From Alloalcanivorax profundimaris (lineage in GTDB: Bacteria > Pseudomonadota > Gammaproteobacteria > Pseudomonadales > Alcanivoracaceae): DNA of 64,000 nucleotides. Both the position numbers and the translations under genes were made by a program. Below, one piece after another: positions 41,030 through 49,554 of this stretch. A model generated the notes under the pieces. That model did not search any database. It was not told the origin of the DNA and was given only the letters and a program-made list of their open reading frames with translations. Every line of letters begins with the position of its first letter. The stretch's first letter is position 1. The stretch is from the NCBI RefSeq assembly GCF_015265435.1, contig NZ_JABJWH010000006.1, positions 186,001 to 250,000 of the forward strand, written 5' to 3'.

Positions 41030-42709
41030 TCAGCCGCGCTGGCGCAGCGCCCCCGCCAGCGCCAGCATCAGGACCGCCAAACCCAGGGTGCCGCCACCAC
41101 CACCGCCGCCACCACCACCGCTGTCGGTGTCGGCGCTGGCGGAATAGGACAACGCCACGGCATCGTCATTGTTGTCGGTGGGGAAGTCGCCGCCGTTGGC
41201 GTCCACGCTCAGCCCCAGGGTGCCGGCCTGGGCGGTGCCGGTGGCCAGGGTCACGGTAAACTCGGTGCTTGCGCCGGGCGCCAGATTGCCCGGCCTGCAC
41301 ACCGTGTCGCAGGGCACGGAACTGTCGCGCACCGTGGTGCCGGCGGGCAGGGACAGGCTCACCGCCACCTGGCTGGCGGTGGCGCCGCTCACGGTGCTCA
41401 GGTTGCTCACGGTCACCCGCACCTCCGCCACGCCCTGGCCGTCGCCGTCGCGGCTGGCCTCGATGACCTGGCCGCTGACCGACAGGTCCGCCTGGTCGGA
41501 GAAAATCAGGGTGATTTCGTGGCGGTTGTTCTTGTCGCGGTATTCTTCCTGGTCGGCGCCGGCGTCCAGCGTCAGGGTGGCCCGCGCCGGGGTGGCCAGG
41601 CCGTCGTAGCGGGCGGTCAGCTCCACCTGCTCGGCGCGGTTGATCAGGGTGGTGCCCAGGGTGTTGGAGGAGGTGTAGCAGGGGGTGCTCAGCGGCGTGC
41701 AGCTTTGCCCGCCCAGCGTCACGTCCAGGTTGTTTTCGGTCGCCGATATGGTGGCACCGGTGACGCTGTTACGCAGGCTGCGGTTGGCCAGGGTCAGGGT
41801 GCGCGACAGGGTGCCCGCCGCCGATGCGTACAGCCGCTCGCCGGTGTTTTCCAGGGCCAGGTCCACCAGCGGGTCACCGGCGTCGGCGGTGGCTGCTTCC
41901 ACGAAGCCGATCTGGCTGGCCAGGTTGGTGTACACCGAGGGCAGGTCGTCGGCGCAGCTGGTCTGGCCGTAGCTGGTCAGGCCGACGATGTAGGGATCGC
42001 TGTCCCGGCCGATGAACAGCGGGCCGCCGCTGTCGCCCACGCAGGTGTCCTGCTGCTGGCCATCCGGCGGGTTAAGCTCGTCGGCGCACACCATGGTGTC
42101 GGTATTGAAGTTGCCGCTGCCCCACTGGCTCAGGCAGCTGTCGGTGCGCACATAGTCCAGTTGCACTTCCTGGAGCCGCTGCGCCGGGGTGTTGCCGCCG
42201 GGCTGGGTAACGCCCCAGCCCAGGGCGGTGACCGCTTCGTCCCGCGCCGCGAAGGCACGGCTCTGGAGCTCCTGGAACCGCGCCTGCCCGATCAGGCTGG
42301 GGCGCTCGCTCATGGCCGGGCCGTTAACGAGCTGAAGCAAGGCTATGTCGTTATCAAACTCAGGGGAGCGAGCTGTATCGTAGTTCGGCGAGATATGGAT
42401 TTCTCTTAGAGAGTAGGGGTCGCCGCGTCGGTCAAAGACGCTATTCAATAATACGACAGTCTCACCAGCCGCCACCTGTTGACCGTTTTCATCAAACAGA
42501 CAATGGGCAGCAGTCACCACCCAGTTCCTGGCCAGATGTGTGCCGCCGCATAGGCCGAACCGGTTGGCAGCGAGTTCTATTTCGACCTGCGCCATCCAGG
42601 GCCACTGGCCGGCTGGGGCGGCGTCGCCGCCAATGATGCGCGGCTCGGCGGTCTGGGCCCAGGCCGGCGCGCACAGCAAGGAAATAAGGACGGGCGTCCA
42701 ACGAAACAT
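41030..42709 (-). CDS. Secreted trypsin-like serine protease with GlyGly-CTERM sorting tail
   Basis: A 559-residue S1-family protease. A signal peptide (residues 1-18, ending APAWA) precedes RIIGGDAAPAGQWPWMAQV, the usual activation site. The triad is His69 in VVTAAHC, Asp121 in DNDIALLQL and Ser227 in CVGDSGGPL. The region 265-520 is a beta-rich extension with DUF11-like repeats. The C-terminus is a Gly10 run, a hydrophobic helix (LGLAVLMLALAGAL) and RQRG: the GlyGly-CTERM signal processed by rhombosortases in gammaproteobacteria with type II secretion. The ATG at 42709 has GGGGAAG upstream. Alone between REP pair 8 and a degenerate GGDEF gene. Confidence 0.92.
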   Translation of the reverse strand: MFRWTPVLISLLCAPAWAQTAEPRIIGGDAAPAGQWPWMAQVEIELAANRFGLCGGTHLARNWVVTAAHCLFDENGQQVAAGETVVLLNSVFDRRGDPYSLREIHISPNYDTARSPEFDNDIALLQLVNGPAMSERPSLIGQARFQELQSRAFAARDEAVTALGWGVTQPGGNTPAQRLQEVQLDYVRTDSCLSQWGSGNFNTDTMVCADELNPPDGQQQDTCVGDSGGPLFIGRDSDPYIVGLTSYGQTSCADDLPSVYTNLASQIGFVEAATADAGDPLVDLALENTGERLYASAAGTLSRTLTLANRSLRNSVTGATISATENNLDVTLGGQSCTPLSTPCYTSSNTLGTTLINRAEQVELTARYDGLATPARATLTLDAGADQEEYRDKNNRHEITLIFSDQADLSVSGQVIEASRDGDGQGVAEVRVTVSNLSTVSGATASQVAVSLSLPAGTTVRDSSVPCDTVCRPGNLAPGASTEFTVTLATGTAQAGTLGLSVDANGGDFPTDNNDDAVALSYSASADTDSGGGGGGGGGGTLGLAVLMLALAGALRQRG

Positions 42710-42797
42710 GGTCTTCCCCGGATCGTTATTGTTACCCAGAGCATACGCCACTTGTGCGAGGGAAAAGTGAGCAAACCGTTTCCGTTTGGTTAAAGAA

Positions 42798-43754
42798 TCA
42801 AAGCGGCGTGGCGTGGGCCAGCCAGTGTCCCTCGTCCGGCCGGGTGCGCGGCATGGCGGTTTGCAGATGGTGCAGCACCTGCTCCAGGGCCGCGTTGGCG
42901 CTGTGCAGGGTGAGCAGGGCGGCGCACAGGCCGGGCCGGGAAGCGCGCAGATCGGCCAGCAGTTGCTCGGCGGCGCCGGTGGCGGTGCAGGGCAGCAGCA
43001 GGGCCAGATGTTCCTCGTCGTAGCGGGCGACGATGTCGCTGCGGCGCAGGCGCTGGCCGACGGCGTCGGCCAGGGCGTTAAGGTCGTCGTCGTGCACCAG
43101 CACCAGGGTCAGCGGCGAGGACAGGCGGTCGTGCAGGGGAATCAGCCAGCCGGCGGTGCTGGTCAGGGCGGCGCGGCTGATGAAGCCGGTCTGCGGGTCG
43201 CGCCAGGCGTTCTCCACGGACTGGCGGGCCAGCACCTGATTGCGCCAGATCATTAGGCCGAAATACAGCATGCACACGGTGAGCGCCGCCAGCAGGAACA
43301 GGCTGGCCGAGGCGGCCGGGTTGAGCAGGTCTCCGCCGTCGTCGCCGTAGCTCAGGCGGATCGGCATGACGATGGCCAGCACCACCTCGGCGGCGGCCAG
43401 CATGATCAGAAAACGCCGCAGGCCATACAGCAGGCCGTTACTGAGCACCGCCAGGAACAGCAGCGCCATGGTCGGTGGCGGCTGGCCGGCGTCGATCAGG
43501 ATCACCACGCCCAGGATCACCAGGTCCAGGCCGGAGGCGAGCAGGGTGGCATGGGGCACGCGGGCCAGCAGGAACAGCAACTGCAATCCCAGGTAGCTGC
43601 CCGCCAGTACCCAGGGCGTCACCGCCGGCAGGGCGAAAAAGAAACCGTCGGAATGGTTGAAATAGATCACCGCGAGAACGGCGAACAGCGCCCGGGCAAC
43701 GTACTGCAGGATAATCACGCCCTGTTCCGTGGACATGCGGCTTGGGGTTTCCAT
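42798..43754 (-). CDS. Membrane protein with a degenerate GGDEF domain
   Basis: A 318-residue protein with about six membrane segments (residues 12-170) and a cytoplasmic GGDEF-like domain (about 185-318). DPQTGFISRAAL corresponds to the DPLTGLPNRRAL that opens GGDEF domains, and RYDEEHLALLLP to RYGGDEFALLLP. The signature GGDEF is thus DEEHL, so diguanylate cyclase activity is not expected. It could act as a c-di-GMP receptor or be relict. GAGGA nine bases before the ATG at 43754 supports this start. Divergent from ppc. Confidence 0.75.
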   Translation of the reverse strand: METPSRMSTEQGVIILQYVARALFAVLAVIYFNHSDGFFFALPAVTPWVLAGSYLGLQLLFLLARVPHATLLASGLDLVILGVVILIDAGQPPPTMALLFLAVLSNGLLYGLRRFLIMLAAAEVVLAIVMPIRLSYGDDGGDLLNPAASASLFLLAALTVCMLYFGLMIWRNQVLARQSVENAWRDPQTGFISRAALTSTAGWLIPLHDRLSSPLTLVLVHDDDLNALADAVGQRLRRSDIVARYDEEHLALLLPCTATGAAEQLLADLRASRPGLCAALLTLHSANAALEQVLHHLQTAMPRTRPDEGHWLAHATPL

Positions 43755-43954
43755 GAAACTGCTTCCTCGATCCGATCCGCGCTATGTTGCGTCAGCCCCG
43801 TTATGGAATAAAGATATCCAATGGACCCTTGTTGTAAAAAAGCGCTTCACGTTCGCCACCAGGCGGGTCGCGCACCCTAGAATGGGTGAATCGCAAGGCT
43901 CGGGGCACCAAGACGGTGCACCGTTCGGGCAATCCAATGGAAATCGGGAGCGAC

Positions 43955-46618
43955 ATGGATCAGGACCCACACGCGCCATTGCGCGAGGACGTTCGCCTGC
44001 TGGGCGAGGAACTGGGCGCGGTACTGCGCGAGCAAGCCGGCGACCGGTTGTTCGATACCGTGGAAACGATTCGTCAGGCGGCGGTGGAAAGCCGTTCCCA
44101 GGGCGAGGTCGAGCTGACGCGCCTGCGCGAACTGCTCGGCCCCCTGGACGACGCCACCCTGCTGGAAGTGGCGCGCGCCTTCAGCCAGTTTCTCAACCTG
44201 GCCAACATCGCCGAGCAGCATCACCGCGAGCGTCTGCACCGCCGCCATGAACGCTACCCCGGCGACCCGGACACCGACCAGGGCCTGCGCCAGGTGCTGG
44301 CGGAACTGAAAAAGCAGGGCGTCTCGCCGGAGCGCATCCAGGAAACCCTGGCGCCGCTGTCGGTGGAACTGGTGCTGACCGCCCACCCCACCGAGGTGAC
44401 GCGGCGCACCCTGATCCGCAAGTACGATCAGATGGCGGACCTGCTCGCCGAGCGGGACCGGCCGGACCTCACCACCGAGGAAGAGCACGGCCTGCGCCAG
44501 CGCCTGCGCGAGCTGATCCTGTCCGCCTGGAGCACCGATGAGATCCGCCGCGAGCGGCCCACCCCGGTGGACGAGGCCAAATGGGGCTTCGCGGTGATCG
44601 AGCAGTCCCTGTGGCGGGCGGTGCCCCGCGCCATGCGCGACGTGGAAGCGGAGCTGGCGGTGGCCGGCCTGGACGCGCCGCCCTCCGCCTGGGTGCCGAT
44701 GCGCTTCGCGTCCTGGATGGGCGGCGACCGGGACGGCAACCCCAACGTGACCGCGGCGGTGACCCGGGAAGTCTTGCTGCTGGCCCGCTGGATGGCCGCC
44801 GACCTGTATCTGCGCGACGTGGAAAACCTGCTCGCCGATTTGTCCATGCACCGCGCCAGCGACGAGCTGCTGGCCCGCACCGGGCCCAGCCACGAGCCCT
44901 ACCGGGTGGTGCTGCGCGACGTGCGCGACCGGCTCAAGATCACGCGCCGGCGCATGGAGGCCCTGGTGGAAGGGCGACCGGTGCCCGACGGCGAGGGCTT
45001 CATCGAAGGCCGGCAACTGCTCGACGAGCTGCTGCTCATCGACCGCTCCCTGCGCGCCGTGGGCCTGGCCGCCATCGCCGACGGCGAGCTCAAGGATACC
45101 CTTCGGCGGCTTAACTGCTTCGGCATCACGCTGCTGTGCCTGGACATCCGTCAGGAATCCACCCGCCACACCGCCGCCCTGGATGCCATCACCCGCTACC
45201 TGGGGCTAGGCGGCTACGGCGACTGGGACGAGGACCAGAAGCAGGCCTTCCTGCTCCAGGAACTGGAGAGCCGCCGCCCGCTCATCGACGAAGCGTTTTA
45301 CCGCTCCGACCGGTGTGACGGCGACGTGCGCGAGGTGCTGGACACCTGCAAGGTGATCGCCGAGCAGGGCCCGGAAGGGTTGGGCGCCTACGTGATCTCC
45401 ATGGCCCGGGGGCCGTCGGACGTGCTGGCGGTGATGCTGCTGCAGAAGATCGCCGGCGTGCGCCACCCGATGCGCGTGGTGCCCCTGTTCGAAACCCTGG
45501 ACGACCTGGACAACGCCGGCGACACCATGACCGCGCTGCTCGATATTCCGCTCTACAAGCATCGGGTGGTGGACGGCCAGGAAGTGATGATCGGCTACTC
45601 CGATTCCGCCAAGGACGCGGGCTTCCTGGGCGCCGCCTGGGCCCAGTTCCGCGCCCAGGAAAAACTCACCGGCCTGTTTCGCGACCACGGCGTGCCGCTG
45701 ACCCTGTTCCACGGTCGCGGCGGGTCCATCTCCCGGGGCGGCTCGCCCACCCGCATGGCACTGCTTTCCCAGCCGCCGGGTTCGGTGGCCGGACGCATCC
45801 GCGTCACCGAGCAGGGCGAGGTGATCCGCTTCAAGTACGGCCGCCCCTCGGTGGCCGCCTACAACCTGGAGCAGTACCTGGCCGCCACCCTGGAAGCCAC
45901 GCTGCTGCCCCCCGGTGAGCCCGAGGAGGCCTGGCGCGAGCGGATGCAAGCGCTCACCGATGTGTCCGTGGAGGGCTATCGCCAGGTGGTGCGCGACGAC
46001 CCGGCCCTGGTGGGCTACCTGCGCACCGTCACCCCGGAAACCGAACTCAGCCGCCTGGCTCTGGGCAGCCGCCCGGCGCGCCGCAAACCCGGCGGTGGCG
46101 TGGAAACCTTGCGCGCCATTCCCTGGGTGTTCGCCTGGACCCAGATCCGCCTCATGCTGCCCGCCTGGCTGGGGACCGGCGCCGCCCTGGAAGCGGCCCT
46201 GGACAGCCCGGAGGAAACCGCCACGGTGCGCGCCATGGCCGAGCACTGGCCGTTCTTCCAGGGTGTCATCGACATGCTGGAGATGGTGCTCGCCAAGGCG
46301 GATCCGCGGGTGGCCGCCTGGTACGAGGAGCGCCTCACCGACGACCCGGACCTCAAGCGCCTCGGCGATACGCTGCGCCAGCGTCTGTCCGCCAGCGTGG
46401 ACGCCCTGCACCGGCTCACCGATCGGGAGGACCTGCTGGTCAACAACCCGGTGATGCGCTGGTCGATCCGGGTGCGCGACCCGTATACCGATCCGCTGCA
46501 CCTGCTGCAGGCGGAACTCATGGCCCGCCTGCGCGGCCGCGACGGCGACGACACCCTGGAAAGCGCCCTGATGGTGACCATCGCCGGCATCGCCGCGGGC
46601 ATGCGCAACACCGGCTGA
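43955..46618 (+). CDS. ppc: Phosphoenolpyruvate carboxylase
   Basis: An 887-residue enzyme (Escherichia coli Ppc is 883) forming oxaloacetate from PEP and bicarbonate to replenish the TCA cycle. The catalytic His is in VLTAHPTEVTRRT. FHGRGGSISRGGSPTRMAL is the conserved glycine loop with catalytic Arg, and GYSDSAKDAGF binds PEP. The C-terminus ends GIAAGMRNTG, the usual terminal -NTG. The frame opens at 43886; the ATG at 43955, four bases after GGGAG, gives the conventional length. Monocistronic, followed by a REP pair. Confidence 0.97.
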   Translation: MDQDPHAPLREDVRLLGEELGAVLREQAGDRLFDTVETIRQAAVESRSQGEVELTRLRELLGPLDDATLLEVARAFSQFLNLANIAEQHHRERLHRRHERYPGDPDTDQGLRQVLAELKKQGVSPERIQETLAPLSVELVLTAHPTEVTRRTLIRKYDQMADLLAERDRPDLTTEEEHGLRQRLRELILSAWSTDEIRRERPTPVDEAKWGFAVIEQSLWRAVPRAMRDVEAELAVAGLDAPPSAWVPMRFASWMGGDRDGNPNVTAAVTREVLLLARWMAADLYLRDVENLLADLSMHRASDELLARTGPSHEPYRVVLRDVRDRLKITRRRMEALVEGRPVPDGEGFIEGRQLLDELLLIDRSLRAVGLAAIADGELKDTLRRLNCFGITLLCLDIRQESTRHTAALDAITRYLGLGGYGDWDEDQKQAFLLQELESRRPLIDEAFYRSDRCDGDVREVLDTCKVIAEQGPEGLGAYVISMARGPSDVLAVMLLQKIAGVRHPMRVVPLFETLDDLDNAGDTMTALLDIPLYKHRVVDGQEVMIGYSDSAKDAGFLGAAWAQFRAQEKLTGLFRDHGVPLTLFHGRGGSISRGGSPTRMALLSQPPGSVAGRIRVTEQGEVIRFKYGRPSVAAYNLEQYLAATLEATLLPPGEPEEAWRERMQALTDVSVEGYRQVVRDDPALVGYLRTVTPETELSRLALGSRPARRKPGGGVETLRAIPWVFAWTQIRLMLPAWLGTGAALEAALDSPEETATVRAMAEHWPFFQGVIDMLEMVLAKADPRVAAWYEERLTDDPDLKRLGDTLRQRLSASVDALHRLTDREDLLVNNPVMRWSIRVRDPYTDPLHLLQAELMARLRGRDGDDTLESALMVTIAGIAAGMRNTG

Positions 46619-46620
46619 GT

Positions 46621-46684
46621 ATCGCGGCTGAAGCCGTTCCTGCCGTGTGTACCAGGCGGCGGTAGGCGCGGCTTTAGCCGCGAT
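46621..46684. repeat. REP-type pair, copy 9
   Basis: Two diverged GGCT/AGCC-type sites: ATCGCGGCTGAAGCC from 46621 (then GTTCCTGC) and GGTAGGCGCGGC... ending GCCGCGAT at 46684. Both have one or two changes in the outer half compared with the other copies. It starts 3 bp after the ppc stop, between convergent genes. Confidence 0.75.
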
Positions 46685-46706
46685 CGATCAAGGCCCCCGG
46701 CCACCA

Positions 46707-47321
46707 TCAAGGATTCCGTCGCGCGGCGAACCAGACCAGCAGGGCCTGCGGCACGGCCAGCACCCAGTCCACCGTTAGAAGGATGGAGAAGTGCTGGCCA
46801 GTGGCGCGCAGGGTTTGCTCCAGGTCCAGCATCTGCATGCCCTCCAGCCAGGTCTTGCCGACGCCACCGGCGCCGACCACGGCGCTGGCCAAGATCACGC
46901 CACTGACCACCATCAAGGCGGTCCGGGCGGCGCGCACCGCGCTTAGCGGTAGACTGCGTGGTCCGCCGGCGCGGGTGGCGCCGCTGGCGCTGAGCCAGAG
47001 TCCGGCGGCGAAACCCGCCTGCGGCGCCAGCCAGGCGGTGGCTTTCTCCCCAATGCCCAGCAGCACCAAGCCGAACACCGGCAGGGCCACCAGCCAGCCA
47101 ATCAGCAGCGTCCGCCAGGGCACGAACGCCAGAGCGGCGGCCACCCCCGGCTGGCGCGCCGGCCCCCGCCCCAGCAACCAGCCCGGCAACAGCCCCAGCA
47201 GGGCGCCCAGCAGCACGCCGGGGACCGCCATCAACAAATAGCCGAACTGGCTGGCCACCGTCGCGTCCCAGGCGAACAGGCCCGTGAACAGCGCGGGCAG
47301 AGCAGACGAAAAAGAATACAT
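46707..47321 (-). CDS. Membrane protein of unknown function
   Basis: A 204-residue membrane protein with about five hydrophobic segments: residues 4-20, 27-50, 65-90, 100-112 and 130-150, then a last segment near 180-198. PGVLLGALLGLLPGWLLGRGP is typical of inner-membrane helices. No motif is recognised. The ATG at 47321 has a strong AGGAGG site, while the longer frame to 47429 has none. Divergent from a dienelactone hydrolase gene with a 119-bp gap, where their promoters should lie. Confidence 0.65.
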   Translation of the reverse strand: MYSFSSALPALFTGLFAWDATVASQFGYLLMAVPGVLLGALLGLLPGWLLGRGPARQPGVAAALAFVPWRTLLIGWLVALPVFGLVLLGIGEKATAWLAPQAGFAAGLWLSASGATRAGGPRSLPLSAVRAARTALMVVSGVILASAVVGAGGVGKTWLEGMQMLDLEQTLRATGQHFSILLTVDWVLAVPQALLVWFAARRNP

Positions 47322-47440
47322 TCGGGTCCTCCTTGTAAGTGGTGTTCGATTCGGTCGGCCGGGCCAATCGGGGCCGCGCCGCTGGCAGTGCCACGGGGTT
47401 GCGGTAGGCTGGCGAAAAAAACACCACACAAGGAGCGACC

Positions 47441-48172
47441 ATGAACGCCAAGGATCCCCATCTGACCCACGTCACCCTGCCGGACGGCCACCGTATGCGC
47501 GCCCGCTGGTTTCCGCCCGAACGGCCCAACGGCCTGAACGCCGCGGTGATCGTGATCCATGACATCTTCGGTTTCAGCGATGACCAGGCGCGCATTGCCC
47601 GGCGCCTGGCGGACAACGGCTACCCGGTACTGGCGCCGGATCTCTACGACCGGGCCGGCGCCCGCTCACTGTGCGTGGTTCGCACCCTCCGTGACCACGA
47701 ACTCGGTCACGGCCCGGCCTTCGAGCAACTCGACGCCTGCCGTCTCTGGGTGCTGGAGCAGGACCAGCAGCCGGTCACCAAGGTGGCGATGATGGGCTTC
47801 TGCATGGGCGGGCGTTTCGCGTTGCTGTACGCGGCCCGGGGCGGCCTCCAGGTGGTGGCCCCGTTCTACGGCGGCGTGCCGCGCAAGGCCTCGGCGCTCA
47901 CCGGGATCTGCCCGGTGGTGGGGGGCTGGGGCAAGAAGGATCGGGTTTACGGGAGCCACGGTGACCGGCTGGCCCGTCATCTCTCCGAGCTGGGCGTCCC
48001 CCACGATGTCAAAACCTACCCGGACGCCGGCCACTCCTTCATGAACGATCACCAGACCTTCGTCTTCAAGCGGCTGTCCCCATACAGCCCTTTGCGCGCC
48101 TACCACGACCCGGACGCCGCCGAGGACAGTTGGCGACGAGTGTTGCTTTTTTTCCGACAAACGCTCCAATAA
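47441..48172 (+). CDS. Dienelactone hydrolase-family alpha/beta hydrolase
   Basis: A 243-residue alpha/beta-hydrolase. The nucleophile is Cys121 in GFCMGGRFAL, as in dienelactone hydrolase; the late Asp is near GKKDRV and the catalytic His in YPDAGHSFMND. VIVIHDIFGFSDDQARIARRLADNGYPVLAPDLYDR matches the family start. Dienelactone hydrolases act in the chloroaromatic pathway, but most genomic paralogues have unknown substrates and no such pathway is nearby. ACAAGGAG precedes the ATG. It ends at the boundary with an AT-rich segment. Confidence 0.9.
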   Translation: MNAKDPHLTHVTLPDGHRMRARWFPPERPNGLNAAVIVIHDIFGFSDDQARIARRLADNGYPVLAPDLYDRAGARSLCVVRTLRDHELGHGPAFEQLDACRLWVLEQDQQPVTKVAMMGFCMGGRFALLYAARGGLQVVAPFYGGVPRKASALTGICPVVGGWGKKDRVYGSHGDRLARHLSELGVPHDVKTYPDAGHSFMNDHQTFVFKRLSPYSPLRAYHDPDAAEDSWRRVLLFFRQTLQ

Positions 48173-48258
48173 AGTAAACATATGTTCACTTTGAAACCAG
48201 TCAATGGCCCGATTATCAGATTTGGTGATTAAAAAACGGATTATTAGATATTAGTTAC

Positions 48259-48302
48259 GTCCCCTTTTTTGCGTGAGCAACATGTTATTTAAAAAAGGGG
48301 AC
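48259..48302. repeat. AT-rich inverted repeat upstream of the RAYT-like gene
   Basis: GTCCCCTTTTTT (48259-48270) and AAAAAAGGGGAC (48291-48302) are perfect 12-bp inverted repeats with a 20-base loop. They are followed by GGACATATTTT. The whole region 48173-48394 is much more AT-rich than its surroundings and shows no other gene. From memory, similar GGGGAC-A/T-rich strings flank RAYT-type transposase genes in other gammaproteobacteria. Confidence 0.75.
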
Positions 48303-48394
48303 GGACATATTTTAAAAATCGCCTAACTGATTTATTTTGCTGAGTTTTGAAGATAGACTACCGTCCAATAATAAAGCGATATTAGAGGGATAGC

Positions 48395-49093
48395 ATGCCG
48401 AGGAAGAGGCGCGTTGTTCTTCCGGGTTACCCCCATCATATCCTGCACCGGGGCCACAACCGCCAGGCCGTATTCAAAGAAGAAGAGGATTACCTCAAAT
48501 ATCTGGCGGACGTAAAAGAACTAAAACAAAGTTTCGGGGTTGATGTTTATGCATGGTGTTTGTTGCCCGATGAAGTCCACTTGCTGATTAATCCCGGGCC
48601 CGATACGGATGCCCTGGGGGCCTTCATGAAGTCATTGGCGGCCCGAATGACGAGACACCGGAACCGGCGCGAGGAACGCCGCGGCACGCTGTGGGAAAGC
48701 CGCTACCGCTCCAGCCCGGTGCAGTTCTCGTGGTTGTTGCCCTGTGTCCGTTATCTGGAGCAATTGCCGGTGCGGCAGGGCAGGGTGTCGGGCCCGGAAT
48801 GGTACCCCTGGAGCAGCTACACGGAACGTCTGACGGCGGGTGCCGGTTCGTCCACCCTGGATCCGGACCCGGACTACCTGAATCTGGCGGACACCGAGGA
48901 AGAGCGCCGGAGTCTCTACGAAAGTTATGTCCGCCATAAGCCCGATGACAGGGAAACCGTCTTGATCCACGATGCCGTGGAGCGCAATCAGCTTACCGGC
49001 GATCCGGATTTCACCGACGAGGTGGAGGCCCTCACCGGCCACCGGGTGAGCAACCGTGGGCGCGGCCGCCCGCGGCTCAAGCAGCGTTTTTAA
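48395..49093 (+). CDS. RAYT-family (REP-associated tyrosine transposase) protein with altered catalytic residues
   Basis: A 232-residue protein of the Y1/TnpA-REP family. The start RKRRVVLPGYPHHILHRGHNRQAVF is highly typical, as is RRGTLWESRYRSSPV and PWSSY. Active members have an HUH motif as NHVHLL; here it is DEVHLL (Glu60-Val-His62), so the first metal-binding His is missing. In the helix before GTLWE, where the family has RYVRY(F/V)N with the nucleophilic Tyr, this protein has RMTRHRN (residues 84-90), so neither tyrosine remains. The gene is full length and open. It may be a dead relic or have been kept for DNA binding. An AGAGGGA site precedes the ATG. Confidence 0.88.
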   Translation: MPRKRRVVLPGYPHHILHRGHNRQAVFKEEEDYLKYLADVKELKQSFGVDVYAWCLLPDEVHLLINPGPDTDALGAFMKSLAARMTRHRNRREERRGTLWESRYRSSPVQFSWLLPCVRYLEQLPVRQGRVSGPEWYPWSSYTERLTAGAGSSTLDPDPDYLNLADTEEERRSLYESYVRHKPDDRETVLIHDAVERNQLTGDPDFTDEVEALTGHRVSNRGRGRPRLKQRF

Positions 49094-49132
49094 ACGCGCT
49101 AATCCAGTTTTTCAAAGAGCGACGACCGGATT

Positions 49133-49441
49133 TTAATCGGGTTTTTCCTGATTATTATCCGGGGCGGTTTTGCGCCAGCGTCGCCACCAGGGTGTGCGCT
49201 TTTTCAGGCCGACATGGGCGCCGTCGCAGTGCGGCGGCCGGCTGGTGGCGCCGCAGCCGCAGAACAGCACGATCTCCTCCTTCCCCGCCGTATAGGGCAC
49301 CCTCTCACCGGGCGCGCAGCCCTGGTCGGTGCAGAAAGGCGCCGCATCGCTGTGCCCGCAGGCGCACCAGTAGCGGGTCTCGCCGGGCCGCATCCGGACC
49401 GGTTGGGGATAGCGCGGCTCCGCCGCCTGTTTATCACGCAT
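49133..49441 (-). CDS. CDGSH-type iron-sulfur protein
   Basis: A 102-residue protein with two CDGSH-like units. The second, CGCGATSRPPHCDGAH (C-x-C ... C-D-G-x-H), has all ligands for a [2Fe-2S] cluster. The first, CACGHSDAAPFCTDQGC, has C-x-C-G-x-S-x-x-x-P-x-C but a Cys or nothing where the His belongs, so it may be changed or bind with other ligands. The C-terminus is basic (KKRTPWWRRWRK). Family members transfer electrons or clusters. The ATG at 49441 has GGAAG upstream; the GTG at 49462 has none. Divergent from olsB. Confidence 0.85.
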   Translation of the reverse strand: MRDKQAAEPRYPQPVRMRPGETRYWCACGHSDAAPFCTDQGCAPGERVPYTAGKEEIVLFCGCGATSRPPHCDGAHVGLKKRTPWWRRWRKTAPDNNQEKPD

Positions 49442-49470
49442 GCGTCTTCCTTTTTTCTCCACCGCGCCGG

Positions 49471-49499
49471 CTGTCGCGGGATGGTCATGTTTTTGTCAC
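49471..49499 (+). promoter_or_regulatory. Candidate Pho box upstream of olsBA
   Basis: Three half-sites in register at 11-bp spacing, CTGTCGC (49471-49477), TGGTCAT (49482-49488) and TTGTCAC (49493-49499), each match the PhoB unit CTGTCAT at 5 of 7 positions. The first lies 84 bp before the olsB start. A good -10 at the usual distance is not evident. Confidence 0.4.
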
Positions 49500-49554
49500 G
49501 GCACGGCAATCGGGGGCTTCCAGACTGGCCGGAAAATAATGTTGGGAGCTCGTT

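Noticed and set aside
48395-49093. A complete insertion sequence of the IS200 type
   Set aside because: The protein is RAYT-like rather than IS200 TnpA, no matching right-end structure was found, and catalytic residues are missing.
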